Shown piece by piece: positions 30,770-40,963 of a stretch of 64,000 bases of DNA (position 1 is its first letter; each line of letters begins with the position of its first letter). Below the pieces are notes generated by a model. The model did not search any database and was not told where the DNA came from. It saw only the letters and a list, made by a program, of their open reading frames with translations. The position numbers and the translations under genes were made by a program. Location of the stretch: assembly GCA_028691535.1 (NCBI GenBank), contig JAQUZB010000002.1:124001-188000 (forward strand), read 5' to 3'. Source of the stretch: Candidatus Altimarinota bacterium (GTDB taxonomy: Bacteria; Patescibacteriota; Gracilibacteria; BD1-5; UBA6164).

Positions 30770-31372
30770 ATGAGATCTTGATTAAATAATATACAATGGT
30801 GTCCATGATGTTGAGACACACTTATAATCTGAGCAATAAAAAAAGCTTTTGCAGAACTAGAAATAGAGTCTCACAATAGAGTTGTTGTATCATGAGTTGG
30901 ATGTAGTTGAAAAGCTAGCCAATACATAGATTGATATGCAGCTGAAACTCTTCATGGTAGAACTCTACCTTTTGCAACAGGTATAAAAATGGTAAATCCA
31001 GAATTAACTGTTTTAGCAACTGGTTGAGATGGTGACTGATACTGAATTGGTATGGGGCATTTTATTCATGCGTGTAAAAGAGATTTAGACATAACTTATA
31101 TAGTTATGGATAATGAAAATTATGCACTTACAACTGGTCAAGCAAGTCCAACTACACCAATTTGAGCAAAAACAAAAACGACTCCTCTTGGTAATACAAA
31201 ACAACCTTTTGATCCTATAAAATTGGCACTTGATGCTTGATGTACTTTTGCAAAAACAGCAGATAGTATAAAGTTTATGGAAATGAAAGATATCATAAAA
31301 GAAGCTATCCTTCACAAATGATTTTCTCTTGTAAATATTCACCAAGCTTGTCCAAGTTTTAAAAGATGGTAA
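30770..31372 (+). CDS. korB: 2-oxoacid:ferredoxin oxidoreductase, short beta subunit
   Basis: 200 residues, about 80 shorter than typical beta subunits (about 280). It retains all four predicted 4Fe-4S cysteines: Cys11 and Cys14 in CPGCGDT, Cys45 in GVGCSG and Cys194 in QACPSF. It also keeps the thiamine diphosphate motif GGDGDGYGIGMGHF with the downstream NENYALTTGQ. It stops six residues after the last cysteine, so only the C-terminal extension is missing, and catalysis may be intact. The stop overlaps the terminator. Confidence 0.92.
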
Positions 31373-31400
31373 AACACTCACAAAATGTGAGTGTTTTTTT
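31371..31400 (+). terminator. Terminator after korB
   Basis: AAAACACTCACA/TGTGAGTGTTTT, a 12-bp perfect stem starting inside the stop codon, with a T run. Confidence 0.9.
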
Positions 31401-31455
31401 GCAATAAAATCTAAATTATGATTTAATAATACTAATAGATTTTATTTAAAAACAC

Positions 31456-31680
31456 ATGTTAAAAAGTTTTATAAAAAGTTACTATAAATTACTTGATGAA
31501 AAAATAGAAAATTGAACTATTATGGTATTGATAATAGCAGTTTTAATAACTACAATTTGAGATACTGTAAATAATCCAAATAATACAAAAGTATTAAGTT
31601 TAAAGACAAGTATTATGGAGAATAATACAGATAATGATATAATAGTTATCAATTGAAAATTATATAAATTAGTTGATTAA
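31456..31680 (+). CDS. Small membrane protein
   Basis: 74 residues. A charged N-terminal helix (about 1-22) is followed by one hydrophobic segment (IMVLIIAVLITTIG) and a polar C-terminus ending in VINGKLYKLVD. No family recognised. It has its own downstream terminator and follows the korB terminator, so it is probably a separate transcript. Confidence 0.55.
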
Positions 31681-31712
31681 AAAAACATCTTTTTAAAAAA
31701 GATGTTTTTTTT
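31680..31712. terminator. Bidirectional terminator between convergent small genes
   Basis: AAAAAACATCTTTT pairs with AAAAGATGTTTTTT. The stops of the genes on both strands touch the stem. Confidence 0.82.
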
Positions 31713-31986
31713 ATATAAATTTTATCTCAAATTCATAACTTTGTAAATCAAGATTTTTTATCTTATTTTGAAAACTAAAACTAATCTTATCATAAAATAA
31801 ATTTAATTCACTCTTTATAAGTGGATTATTAGTTTTCATTAAAATAGTGCTTCATTTTAATTGAACAGAAACTAAATAAGATGAAATATCTATATTTTTT
31901 TCATCTTTAAAAGTATCAACTATACTATTCCATAGAGAAGTTTTTAAAAAAAGCTCTCTTTTTTTATCATTTAAAAATAATTTCAT
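31711..31986 (-). CDS. Small DciA/DUF721-like protein (tentative)
   Basis: 91 residues. The pattern WNSIV near residue 20, a SSYLVSVQLKGSTILMKTNNP strand pair, then SELNLFYDKISFSFQNKI resembles the compact DUF721 (DciA-like) fold found in many candidate-phyla bacteria, where it is linked to loading the replicative helicase. No invariant residue confirms it. It starts 3 bases after rsmI on the same strand, so it is co-transcribed with it. Confidence 0.5.
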
Positions 31987-31989
31987 AAT

Positions 31990-32667
31990 TTAAAAAATTA
32001 CTACAAATTCTCATTTAACTTTAGAAGCGTTAGTTTTATAATATTCTAGTACCTCTTTAACTGTTCATCTATTAAATTCTTCAAATTTCTTTGTTAATTC
32101 ACGACCAATTACTATATTGTGGTCTTCTCAAAAATAAGTTCCTATTTCTTCTATAGTTTTAACTATCCTATGAACTGATTCATAAATAACTACAGTTTCA
32201 AGTCATGCTTTACTATATTTTCTTTCAACAAGTGATTTAAACAAAGTTTGTCTTCATTTTTTAACTGGTAAAAATCATAGATACAAGAAATGATTCATTT
32301 GCATACCGCTTCACATAAGAGCTGTTGCAAATGCAGTCACTCAAGGAACAGGTACAACTTCAACTCAAGCAATGATTGCTTCTTTGATCAAAACATAACC
32401 AGGATCTGAAAAACCTGGAGTTCAAGCATCACTTATAAGTGCCATATTATGCCCTTCTTTTAATTGAGAAATGATTTTATCAACCTTTGTTACTCAAGAA
32501 TGACTATGAAAAGAAATAAGTGGTTTTTTGATTTCATAATGATTTAAAAGTGTAGAACTAGTTCTAGTATCTTCACAAGCAATAGAGTCAACTTCTTGCA
32601 AGATTCTAACTGCTCTATAAGTGATATCTTCTAGGTTTCAAATTGGTGTTGCAACTATGTATAACAA
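31990..32667 (-). CDS. rsmI: 16S rRNA (cytidine-2'-O)-methyltransferase RsmI
   Basis: 225 residues (usual about 280; the C-terminal extension is absent). RsmI methylates C1402 of 16S rRNA using SAM. Motifs are [70 protein letters not shown] and [13 protein letters not shown] at 32667 is taken as start because the family begins right at this strand and no in-frame ATG is suitably placed. The start of the next gene is 3 bases beyond the stop. Confidence 0.94.
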
Positions 32668-32761
32668 AACAAAATAGTTAAAAAATATATAAAAGTATTT
32701 TACAAATAAAATAGTAAAATGCAATAATAATAAAAGATATATAAAATATTATATATATTTT

Positions 32762-33523
32762 TTAAACATCAATTTCTCACATTTTTAATAATTTGTAAAT
32801 GATACAATTATGCTCTTTTAAATCTCAAATCAAAATAGTTCTAGCTCTTTTTGTTTCTTCATAAGTTATAGTTCAAATATGCCTTTTGCTTCATAAAACT
32901 TCACTTTCTACAAGTTCTTCTAATAACAAATAAAAATCATCATCTAATAATACTTCTTTTATATATTTATATTCTTCTAAAAAATCATTAAAACATTTGG
33001 AATAATCAGATAAGGCCTCATATTTTTTTATAAGTGATAAGATATGGAAAAGTTTTGAAATTCACAAGATATAACCACTATTTACAACTTGATTTAATGT
33101 TTTTTCAAGTGGATCATTTTTATTTAATTTAACTCCTGATTTAATTGTAAATTTTCTAAAAGGCTTTGTTATGCTTTCTTCTATTATGTTATCAATTGAT
33201 TTATGGTATGAAGAAATTATTCACAAACCATCTGCAAATTTATTTTGTCTTTGATTGTAAAATAAAACTTCTGCTGAAATTATATTTTCAATTACAAATT
33301 TTGGAGTATTTAAGATCATAAATTCTCAAAAAAAAGACTCAACAGAAGTTGAAATTATTTCTTCAACATTTTCACTAAAAAAATTATTTCTATTTCCTAT
33401 TGATAATAATTCTATCTTTTCTCTTGAAATATTTTTTAGCTCTTTTTTAAATTCTTTTTCCATCCAACTTTTTGCAATTGATAATTTTCTCTTAAGTTCA
33501 ATGTTTTCATCTTCTAAATTCAC
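32762..33523 (-). CDS. Hypothetical cytosolic helical protein
   Basis: 253 residues from GTG at 33523; the nearby ATG is out of frame. The N-terminal approximately 40 residues look coiled-coil (ENIELKRKLSIAKSWMEKEF). The rest is mostly helical and charged, with no membrane segment, and has a SGYILGISKLFHIL stretch. There is no recognised family. It lies upstream of rsmI with a 94-base gap. The start codon is uncertain. Confidence 0.6.
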
Positions 33524-33586
33524 AAATTTATAATTATTAATTAATTAAATATATTATAACATTTTACGGTTTTAAACACAAAAAAA

Positions 33587-33642
33587 GAGACATATAACAG
33601 TGGAAAGTTAAAGGAGGAAACTTTACACCGTTGATATGACTC
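33587..33642 (-). terminator. Long compound hairpin with CCUCCUUU loop, after the FISUMP pilin gene
   Basis: An outer imperfect stem (33587-33602 with 33627-33642) encloses an inner stem AAAGTT/AACTTT, followed on the minus strand by seven Ts. The 9-base inner loop reads TCCTCCTTT on the minus strand, the same as the anti-Shine-Dalgarno end of 16S rRNA. It is probably the terminator of the pilin gene that ends at 33701. Confidence 0.65.
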
Positions 33643-33700
33643 ATATACATAATAATATATTAAAGATTTTTTTGCAAATTTAATTTTAAAAATTAATATA

Positions 33701-34963
33701 CTAATTTTTAAAACAACGAATATTATATCAAAAACTCTTTCAAGAATTTCAAACACTACCTCAGTATAATATATCAATATAAGGTCAAAATGTTCATCAT
33801 AAATCATCACTTCACCAATATCTTCATGTAGGAACAAAAGTAACAAAATCATAATCAGTTGGAATATATCATCAATTTAAATGTCTATATCATGAAAGTG
33901 GCATTTTAAACTTATTTGAGAATGAAATTCTATCTCAACTTATATTACTAGAAGACAAAGCTGTTAACTCGATATTTTTTGGTATATGATATCAAGAAAC
34001 ACAAGGTCATTGTCTTGCTATATTTGTTCAACTAGTTCATCCCCATAAATTATTATTAGTTGTAGATGACCAATCATAATTTGGAGAAGTTATTTTTATA
34101 TATGTTGATGAGTTATAATAATTTGATGGATTATTTACTGCTGTACTTACTTTTGCAGAAGAAGTTAAAGCAAGAGTTCATGTATTTGAAAAAGCAAAAT
34201 TATTTCACCATTGAAAAAAATCACCATAACTTAGATATCAAGTTCATGAAATATTTGTTCATATATTACAAGAAGACATAATATATCAAGTTCATGATCA
34301 AGTACATATTATCATATCTGTAGAATCACAAGATCAATAAGTACTATTTGTAGATAATACATCTCATAAGATATTACAATCATTTATTGTGTAATATATT
34401 GGTCAAGAAACAATAACTCCTTCTTGAATTGCATATGGTAAATTTATATTTCAATCTACTACAAAATTTCAACTACTATTTTTTATTATACTTGGACTAT
34501 CATTGACTATATCTATCATATAATAATTTCATTTTACAACTGCTTCATTTCTTTCTTCATTTACTGTAGCTATTTGTAAAAATTTATATGCTCATGTTCC
34601 AGTTCATCACTTACTATATCATAAAATATAATCTAATTTTGTAATTGGATCTTTAAATTTAGAACCATCTTCTTTTATTTCTATAAATTTAGGAGTTCAT
34701 TTTATTAAATTTACGGCTTGATTATTTATTATTCAAGTTGCAGTTGTTTGATTATCTATCATACCGATGACAGAAAGCCCCTTTGTTTCTTCAACTGAAA
34801 TTTTTTTAAGTATATTAGTTATGTCAGATAATCTTTTACTATCTCTTGCAGAAACACTATAACCCTGTAAATTTATAAATGCAATTGTTCATAAAATAGC
34901 CAATATAGTTATAACAACTATTAGCTCAACAAGTGTAAATGCTTTATTTATTATTTTTTTCAC
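33701..34963 (-). CDS. Pilin-like protein with C-terminal FISUMP-type domain
   Basis: 420 residues, GTG start at 34963. The prepilin leader KKIINKA is followed by FTLVELIVVITILAILGTI (class III cleavage, Ala at -1). A pilin chassis of about 180 residues (ARDSKRLSDITNILKK through FVVDGNINLPY) is followed by a cysteine-containing spacer. The final domain has CVSGYHIPKNIELTAL, MPLSGYRHLNGGY, GRYWGSD and SFGYNIRCFKN, the hallmarks of the Fibrobacter major paralogous (FISUMP/DUF1566-like) domain. Inferred: a pilus-tip or surface-displayed binding module. A paralogue with only the chassis lies next door. Confidence 0.85.
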
Positions 34964-35146
34964 AAAAAATTATATTAATAATTAAAATTTATTAAAAGAT
35001 AAAATTAATCTAAAATTACATTAATAACTAATAAATAATTTTAACTATATATTTTTAGTACAAAATAATATTTATTACAATTTAAATACTATTTATGAAA
35101 AATATATCTAATATAATTATCTAATATAATATAATATGTTTAAAAA

Positions 35147-35686
35147 TTATAGACTATAAGGTAGGTTTACATCTCAGTCTACAACAAAACTTCAACTACT
35201 ATTTTTTATTATACTTGGACTATCATTTATAGTATCAAGTAAATAATAATTTCATTTTACAACTGCTTGATTTTTTTCCTCACTAAGTGTAGCAATTTGT
35301 AAAAATTTATACGCTCAAGTACCTGTTCATCATTTAGTATATCATAAGATATAATCTCACTTTGTAGTTGGGTCCTTAAACTTATCTCAATCTTCCTTTA
35401 TTTCCACAAATTTAGGTGTTCACTTTGTTAAACTAACATTTTGATTATTTATTATTCATGTAAATGCAGTTTGGTTGTCAATCAAATTTATAACTGTAAC
35501 TCATTTTGTCTCTTCAACAGCTATTTTTTTAAGTATATTAGTTATATCAGATAACCTTTTACTATCTCTTGATTCAGATGTATATCATTGTAAACTTATA
35601 AATGCTATTGTTCATAAAATAGCCAATATAGTTATTACTACTATTAGCTCCACAAGTGTAAATGCTAGATTTTTAATTTTTTTCAT
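35147..35686 (-). CDS. Pilin-like protein, chassis only
   Basis: 179 residues. It starts KKIKNLA and FTLVELIVVITILAILGTI and is very similar throughout to the first 180 residues of the neighbouring FISUMP pilin, including KFLQIATLSEEKNQAVVKG and SPSIIKNSSG. It ends FVVDGDVNLPYSL, exactly where the two longer paralogues pass into their extra domains. It may be the main structural pilin or a cassette that has lost its payload. The 183-base gap to the upstream FISUMP pilin gene is AT-rich and otherwise empty. Confidence 0.85.
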
Positions 35687-35854
35687 GATAAAATATAAGT
35701 ATATAACTTATCATATTATTAAGATTTTTAAGATTAATCAAGTATTTCAAATTGACATAGAACAAATAATGTATTTGATAAAAATAACCAATAATTAAAT
35801 ATTGAGAAAATTTAAAAAAAAAGTAAAATAACATATATAATTTAAGAAAAAAAG

Positions 35855-36838
35855 ATGCTCCTAGTAAATCTATCACTTGATAAATCAAAAATTAACAAAT
35901 ACTTGTCAAATTCTCTATTAAAAGAAATTGATAATTGTATTGTTAATAATAAAAAAGTTATTTTATATCTAAACAAAAGATGAGAATATTCGTCTTTGAT
36001 ATGCTCAAAATGCAACAAATTATATAAATGTGATAATTGTGATAATTCGTTTAGTATACATAACGATGATATGATTTGTCACATATGTAATATGAAGAAA
36101 AAAGTACCAAAAAATTGTGATAATTGTAATAGTCCAGAATTACAAAAAGTTTGAGTTTGAACTATTCAAATAGAAAATATCTTAAAAGAAACATATAAAA
36201 ATATAAATATTTTTAGACTTGATACTGATGTGGTAAAAAACAAAAAAGAAAAAGAATTAGCACTTGATATGCTAAAAAATGCACAAATAATAATAGGAAC
36301 CAAGATGATAACTACAGGTTTTAACTTTGAATGAGTATGATTAATATGAGTTTTACTTTTAGAACAAGAACTTCAAATACCAAAATATAATACAACTGAA
36401 AAAGTCTATTCAAATATAAAACAATTATTTTGAAGATGATGAAGAGTTTGAGAAGAAACAAGGTTTATAATCCAAACATTTATAAGTGAAAATGAACTTA
36501 TAAAAGACATAGTTTATGATAATTATAAAGAATTTTTTATAAGATCTATAAATGAAAGAAAATTATTTAATTATCCTCCTTTTTGTGAACTTGCAACTAT
36601 TGAATACAGAAATACAGATGCTGAAAAATGATTAAAATACATAAAAAAAATAAAAGAAAAACTAGATATAAATAATACAGACAATAAAATAAATATAATT
36701 CAAAATCCAAATTATTCAAAGAAATACAACCAATATTATTATAAAATAATCTTGAAATGAGATAACTTGAGACAATTTTTAAGCTGTATAAAAACTGATA
36801 TTTTTAAAGATAGCAATTTAATAGTTATTTTTGATTAA
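35855..36838 (+). CDS. priA: PriA C-terminal half (zinc module plus helicase C domain)
   Basis: 327 residues; full PriA is about 730. Present are LNKRGEYSSLICSKCNKLYK, the paired zinc motifs (CDNC, CHIC, CDNC), PEL-KVG-GTI-IE, the helicase C-type stretch TKMITTGFNFEGVGLIGVLL and the motif VI region QLFGRGGRVGEE, then the C-terminal domain. The DNA-3'-end-binding domain, winged helix and Walker A/B helicase core are all absent, and no fragment of them lies upstream. It therefore cannot be a helicase alone. It might act as a primosome adaptor. Confidence 0.85.
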
Positions 36839-36888
36839 ATAAACAAACAAGCTGTATAAAAGTTTTTAACAAAAAAAAATATTTATCC

Positions 36889-36916
36889 TTGATTTTTTAG
36901 TCTTTTTTTTGATAAT
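36889..36916 (+). promoter_or_regulatory. Promoter candidate for dnaN
   Basis: TTGATT (36889-36894), a 16-base spacer and GATAAT (36911-36916), about 36 bases before the dnaN ATG. Confidence 0.4.
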
Positions 36917-36951
36917 TAAATATATAAATTACTCTTCCTAATAACAAAAAT

Positions 36952-38076
36952 ATGAAATTTACTATATCAACACAAAACTTGAAAAAATGATTAGATATTG
37001 TTAATCATGCGACGGCTTCTATTTCTACAACTCCTATTTTAGAAAATATATTATTAAAAGTTAACTATAAAAACATAGTTTTAACTTCAAATAATTTAGA
37101 AATGGCTATTGAATATGTAATTTCAGAAGACATAAGTATAGAAAGTGAAGGTGCTTTTTGTATTCCAAGTAAACTTTTTACAAATTATATAAATTTAGTT
37201 ACTGATGACACTGTAAAAATAGAATTATTAAGTGATGATAGCATAAAAATAAGTACTTCTAGTTGAAAACTAAAAATAAAATGATTAGAAGCTTCTGAAT
37301 TTCCTTTAATTCCTTCAATTAGAGAAGAAGTTAGTTTAAATATTTCTTGAAAAATAATTAAAAAAGCTATTGATAAAACTCTTTTTTCAAGTGCGGAATG
37401 AAATATAAGACCAACTCTTGCTTGATTATATGTAAACATCAAAAATAATGCTGTTATTTTTGCATCTACTGATAGTTTCAGATTATCAGAATATAAAACA
37501 ATTCTTAAAGAAGCTATAAGCAATGATTTTTCACAAATAATTCCAAGTAAAACTTGCAACCAAATCAAATCAATTCTTGAAGATGATAGTGAAGTTAAAA
37601 TTGTTTCATGAGATAATCAAGTTGCATTTTTAACTTGAAATATAAAAATTTATTCTAGATTACTAAATGGGAAATTTCCTGATTATGCTTGATTTTTCCC
37701 AACTACTTACACTACAAAAGCGGAAGTAAATAGGATAGATTTAATGTGAGCACTTAGAAAAATAAACTTAGTTAGTCGTGAAAATAATTACTCAATAAAG
37801 ATGAGTTTAAGTAACGAAAGATGAATAGAACTTGAAACATCTGAAACTCAAATCTGAGAATGAGATGTTACGTTAGTTTGAGTTGTAGAATGAGAAAACA
37901 ATATAGTATGAATAAATTCTACTTATTTCTTGGAAGTTTTAGGAGTAATCGAAACTACTCATATAAGTATTAGTTTTGAAAATCCACTTTCTCCTATCCT
38001 TATATCGCCTATTGCAGATCCTGAAAAAGAAGTAAAAGACAGCTTTAAACATATTATAATGCCTTTAAAAATATAA
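36952..38076 (+). CDS. dnaN: DNA polymerase III beta subunit (sliding clamp)
   Basis: 374 residues, normal length, with three clamp domains. Seen are TPILENILLKV, the FPLIPSI motif, RPTLAGLYVNIKNN, the AVIFASTDSFRLSEYK strand, NGKFPDY, ISFENPLSPILISPI and a C-terminal HIIMPLKI matching the family's IMPMRL end. It tethers the replicase to DNA. Neither dnaA nor recF is adjacent. A TPR protein starts 9 bases downstream. Confidence 0.96.
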
Positions 38077-38085
38077 AAGTACAAA

Positions 38086-38604
38086 ATGGATAAAATAAAA
38101 GAAATAATCTTAGAGATAGAGAAATTAAAATTAGAACAAAAATTTACAAAAGCTATTGAAATAGTTGAAAAAAATCTAATTTTATATAATTGAGATTATA
38201 GATTATATGAAGAATTAGCAGATATATATTTGTATAAATGAGAATTAGAAAAAGCTTTAAAATCAGTAAATTTTTGACTAGAATTAAATCCTCTATCAGC
38301 AACTGGTAACTATTTAAAATGATTTATTTTGCTTTCAAAAGACAGAACAAAAGACTCTATTGAGTTCCTTGAAAAATCAAATAGTTTAATGTGAAATAAT
38401 TCAGAAGTATTAAGAAATCTTGGTTGGGCATACACTATGCTTTGAGAAACTGATAAATGAATAGCAATTCTTAAAAGAGCTTTAGTTATAGCTCCAAATG
38501 ATGAATTAATTACTGAAGATTTAGCTATGGCTTTAATATGAATTTGAGAAGTCTCAGAATGAAATGGCTTACTTAAAAGAATATGAAAGAAAAATATTTC
38601 ATAA
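38086..38604 (+). CDS. TPR repeat protein
   Basis: 172 residues, all helical, with at least four tetratricopeptide units (for example LYEELADIYLYKGELEKALK and VLRNLGWAYTMLGETDKGIA). No signal peptide, so a cytosolic scaffold. It sits between dnaN and an FtsA-like gene with 9- and 12-base gaps, suggesting a shared transcript and a role in replication-division or septum assembly; this is inference from position only. Confidence 0.8.
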
Positions 38605-38616
38605 GTTATAAAAATA

Positions 38617-39822
38617 GTGACTTTTAATAGAAAAGAAATAGAAGCAAAATATATCTGAATAATAGATATTTGAACATATAAAACTAGAGTTTGAATATGT
38701 AAGATACTTAACAGAAATGTTGAGTTAATTTGATATTGAGAAAAAAGACAAGATATGAATGACATAGATTTACTTGAAATAATAAATCTTGAAAATGTAT
38801 GTATCAATATATGACAAGCAATAAATAAAGCTGAAATTGATGCAAAAATGAAGGTTTCTGATTTTATAATAAATGTAATTTCACCTAATTTATTTTTTGA
38901 ATCAAGTAAGATAAATTTTGTCAGAGAAAATGATAATATTATAGATGAAAAAGAAGCTTATGATATACTAAAAGATTTAGAAAATCAGGCTTTTAGAAAT
39001 CATTATAAAAGAATTAAAAATTCTACTTGATATAATAAAAGTGATTTAAAATTGATTATCAGTGATGTATTAAACCTAACAATTGATGATGATATTAATG
39101 CTAAAAATATAGTTTGAACTAATCCAAAAAGTATAAATTTATCTATATTAAATATTTTTATAACTGAAAATAAATTTGAACTTAAAAACTATATTTGAAA
39201 AGCTTTAAAGAAAAATATAACAAATATAATTCCTACTGAATTTGCTCTACTTTCTCTATTTCATGATAAAAAAGATGTAATAATAATTGATTTATGAAAT
39301 AGTCATACATCAATAATAGTTAAAAAAGATAATTTCGTATTGTGAGCAAAAAAACTATCTTTTTGAATAAATGATTTAATAAAAAGAATTAGACAAAATT
39401 ATAATCTAACAAAGATAGATATAATTAATAAGATTGAAGAAGACAATTTTCAATTGGAAAAAATAGAATTTTTAGAGATATTTAAAGATGTTTTAGCTAT
39501 AAGTTTAGAAGATATTTTAAAAAATGAAATCTGTCCTGAAAGTTTTTTTATGGTTTGATGATGAGCAAACAAATTTATAAAAAATTACTTAGAAGAAACA
39601 AATTTCAATAGTTATAATTTGAAAATGACAAAATCTATCAAATTTATAGCACCAAAAATAGATTTTATAGATGATAAAATAACGGAAAATCCAGAATGGA
39701 TAGACTCTGTAAAATCAAATATAAATATATATGCTATGATTAAAACAACTCTTGACTTCATCAAAAAAGATAAAAACAAAATAGAAAGGACTCTAAAAGA
39801 AATAATAAAAGAAATAAATTAA
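38617..39822 (+). CDS. ftsA: FtsA/PilM-like actin-fold ATPase
   Basis: 401 residues from GTG at 38617. Actin-fold motifs are phosphate-1 GIIDIGTYKTRVGI, phosphate-2 VIIIDLGNSHTSIIV, and adenosine motif FFMVGGGANKFIK. The stretch between (SDFIINVISPNLFFESS with the following helices) fits the FtsA 1C region, and IIPTEFALLS is the conserved connector. FtsA anchors FtsZ to the membrane. The C-terminus, KIERTLKEIIKEIN, is a charged helix and not a clear amphipathic anchor. PilM is the alternative, but the pil genes are elsewhere. Terminated by a hairpin. Confidence 0.8.
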
Positions 39823-39848
39823 AAAAATCGCCTTAGGCGATTTTTTTA
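39821..39848. terminator. Bidirectional terminator between ftsA-like and ABC ATPase genes
   Basis: AAAAAAATCGCC/GGCGATTTTTTT, a 12-bp perfect stem with a TTA loop. It starts within the ftsA-like stop codon. Confidence 0.9.
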
Positions 39849-39850
39849 AT

Positions 39851-40555
39851 TTATTCAGTAACTTTTTCTATAAAAAAGTCTTCTAAACTTCATTTTATAT
39901 CTTTTACTTCTTTATCTTCAACTATTATTTTTCAATTATTTATAATACTTATCTTATCACAAATAGCTTCAACATCAGCTAAAATATGAGTATTAAAAAA
40001 CACTGTTGTTCCCTCTTTATTAAGTGAAACTATTAAGTCTTTTACCATCTTTCTTCAAATTGGATCAAGTCAACTCATAGGTTCATCCAAAAATAAAAGT
40101 TTAGGATCATTGATTATAGATTGAGCTAATCAAACTCTTTGAAGCATTCATTTTGAATAATCTTTTAAATACTTATTTCAAGCATGTTCAAGTCCTACTC
40201 TTTTTAACAATTCTTCTACTTTTTTATCAAGTTTTTTACCATGTAGTCAAAAAAACTTACCATTAAAATTTAAAAACTCTCTTCATGTAAGATGTTTATA
40301 AAGATAAGTATTTTCTGGCATAAATCAGATTTTTTTCTTTCATTCTAGAGTTAATCATTTTTCTCAAAATATTTTAATCTCTCAACTTTCAGCTTCTATA
40401 AGTCACAATATAGTTTTCATAGTAGTAGTTTTTCAAGCTCAGTTTGGTCCTAAAAACCCATATATTTCTCATTGTTTTACACTAAAATTTACATCAAATA
40501 AAACTTGTTTTTTTGATAGCGTTTTATTTATTTTTTTTACTTCTAATATTTTCAT
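39851..40555 (-). CDS. ABC transporter ATP-binding protein
   Basis: 234 residues. Walker A GPNGAGKTT, Q-loop in IGFMPENTYLYKHLTG, a signature motif read as YSKGMLQRVGLAQS (degenerate LSGGQ), Walker B LLFLDEPMSGLDP and switch FFNTHI. It resembles the ATPase of ABC-2 exporters (NatA/CcmA-like). No permease gene lies next to it, so the partner must be elsewhere. ATG at 40555 precedes the first beta strand directly. Confidence 0.92.
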
Positions 40556-40629
40556 TTACTTATTTTTAAAATAACAAAATTATATAAATATTTTATTAAG
40601 AATATAAATAAAGTAAAGAAAATATAATA

Positions 40630-40666
40630 AAAAGAAATCTACTAAAAGTAGATTTCTTTTTATATT
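40630..40666 (-). terminator. Terminator after the repeat lipoprotein gene
   Basis: AAAAGAAATCTACT (40630-40643) with AGTAGATTTCTTTT (40647-40660), flanked by an A/T tract. It terminates the minus-strand transcript. Confidence 0.82.
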
Positions 40667-40668
40667 AA

Positions 40669-40935
40669 TTAATTTTGTTCTAATAATTCTTTATAATTAG
40701 CTTCAAATTCCTTTCTAGACTGTGCTTTATCTGCCTCTATACTAGCTTCAAATTCCTTTCTAGACTGTGCTTTATCTGCCTCTATACTAGCTTCAAATTC
40801 TGCTCTAGATTGCGTTTTCTCCGCTTCTATGCTAGCTTCAAATTCTGCTCTAGATTGCGTTTTCTCCGCTTCTATACTAGATTTTCAACAACTATATAAT
40901 AATAATAAAATTATTATTAAAATTGATTTTTTCAT
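40669..40935 (-). CDS. Lipoprotein with four tandem 15-residue repeats
   Basis: 88 residues. A signal with lipobox LYSC (Cys16) is followed by four repeats of the type SIEAEKTQSRAEFEA (copies 1-2) and SIEADKAQSRKEFEA (copies 3-4) and a short tail NYKELLEQN. The repeats are charged and helical and probably form a rod or coiled coil, as in Lpp-like or alanine-rich lipoproteins. The pairwise identity of the copies implies recent duplication. It lies 28 bases downstream of the repeat pilin-like gene. Confidence 0.75.
40700..40879 (-). repeat. Tandem 45-bp repeat, four copies
   Basis: Four head-to-tail 45-base units at 40700, 40745, 40790 and 40835. Units 1 and 2 match each other, and units 3 and 4 match each other except at one position or so. 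It lies wholly inside the lipoprotein gene and keeps frame. Confidence 0.92.
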
Positions 40936-40963
40936 AATAAGTATTAAGTAAAATAAAATTATT

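Noticed and set aside
35147-35686. Chassis-only pilin as a truncated pseudogene of its neighbour.
   Set aside because: It has an intact start, an in-frame TAA at the domain junction and preserved pilin features; many major pilins are this length. Kept as a gene, with cassette loss noted as an option.
36839-36951. Origin of replication next to dnaN.
   Set aside because: No dnaA gene and no cluster of DnaA boxes was seen; the 113-base gap contains only an AT-rich promoter-like sequence.
40700-40879. Short regular repeats as a CRISPR array.
   Set aside because: The 45-base units are directly contiguous with no spacers and lie in frame inside a lipoprotein gene.
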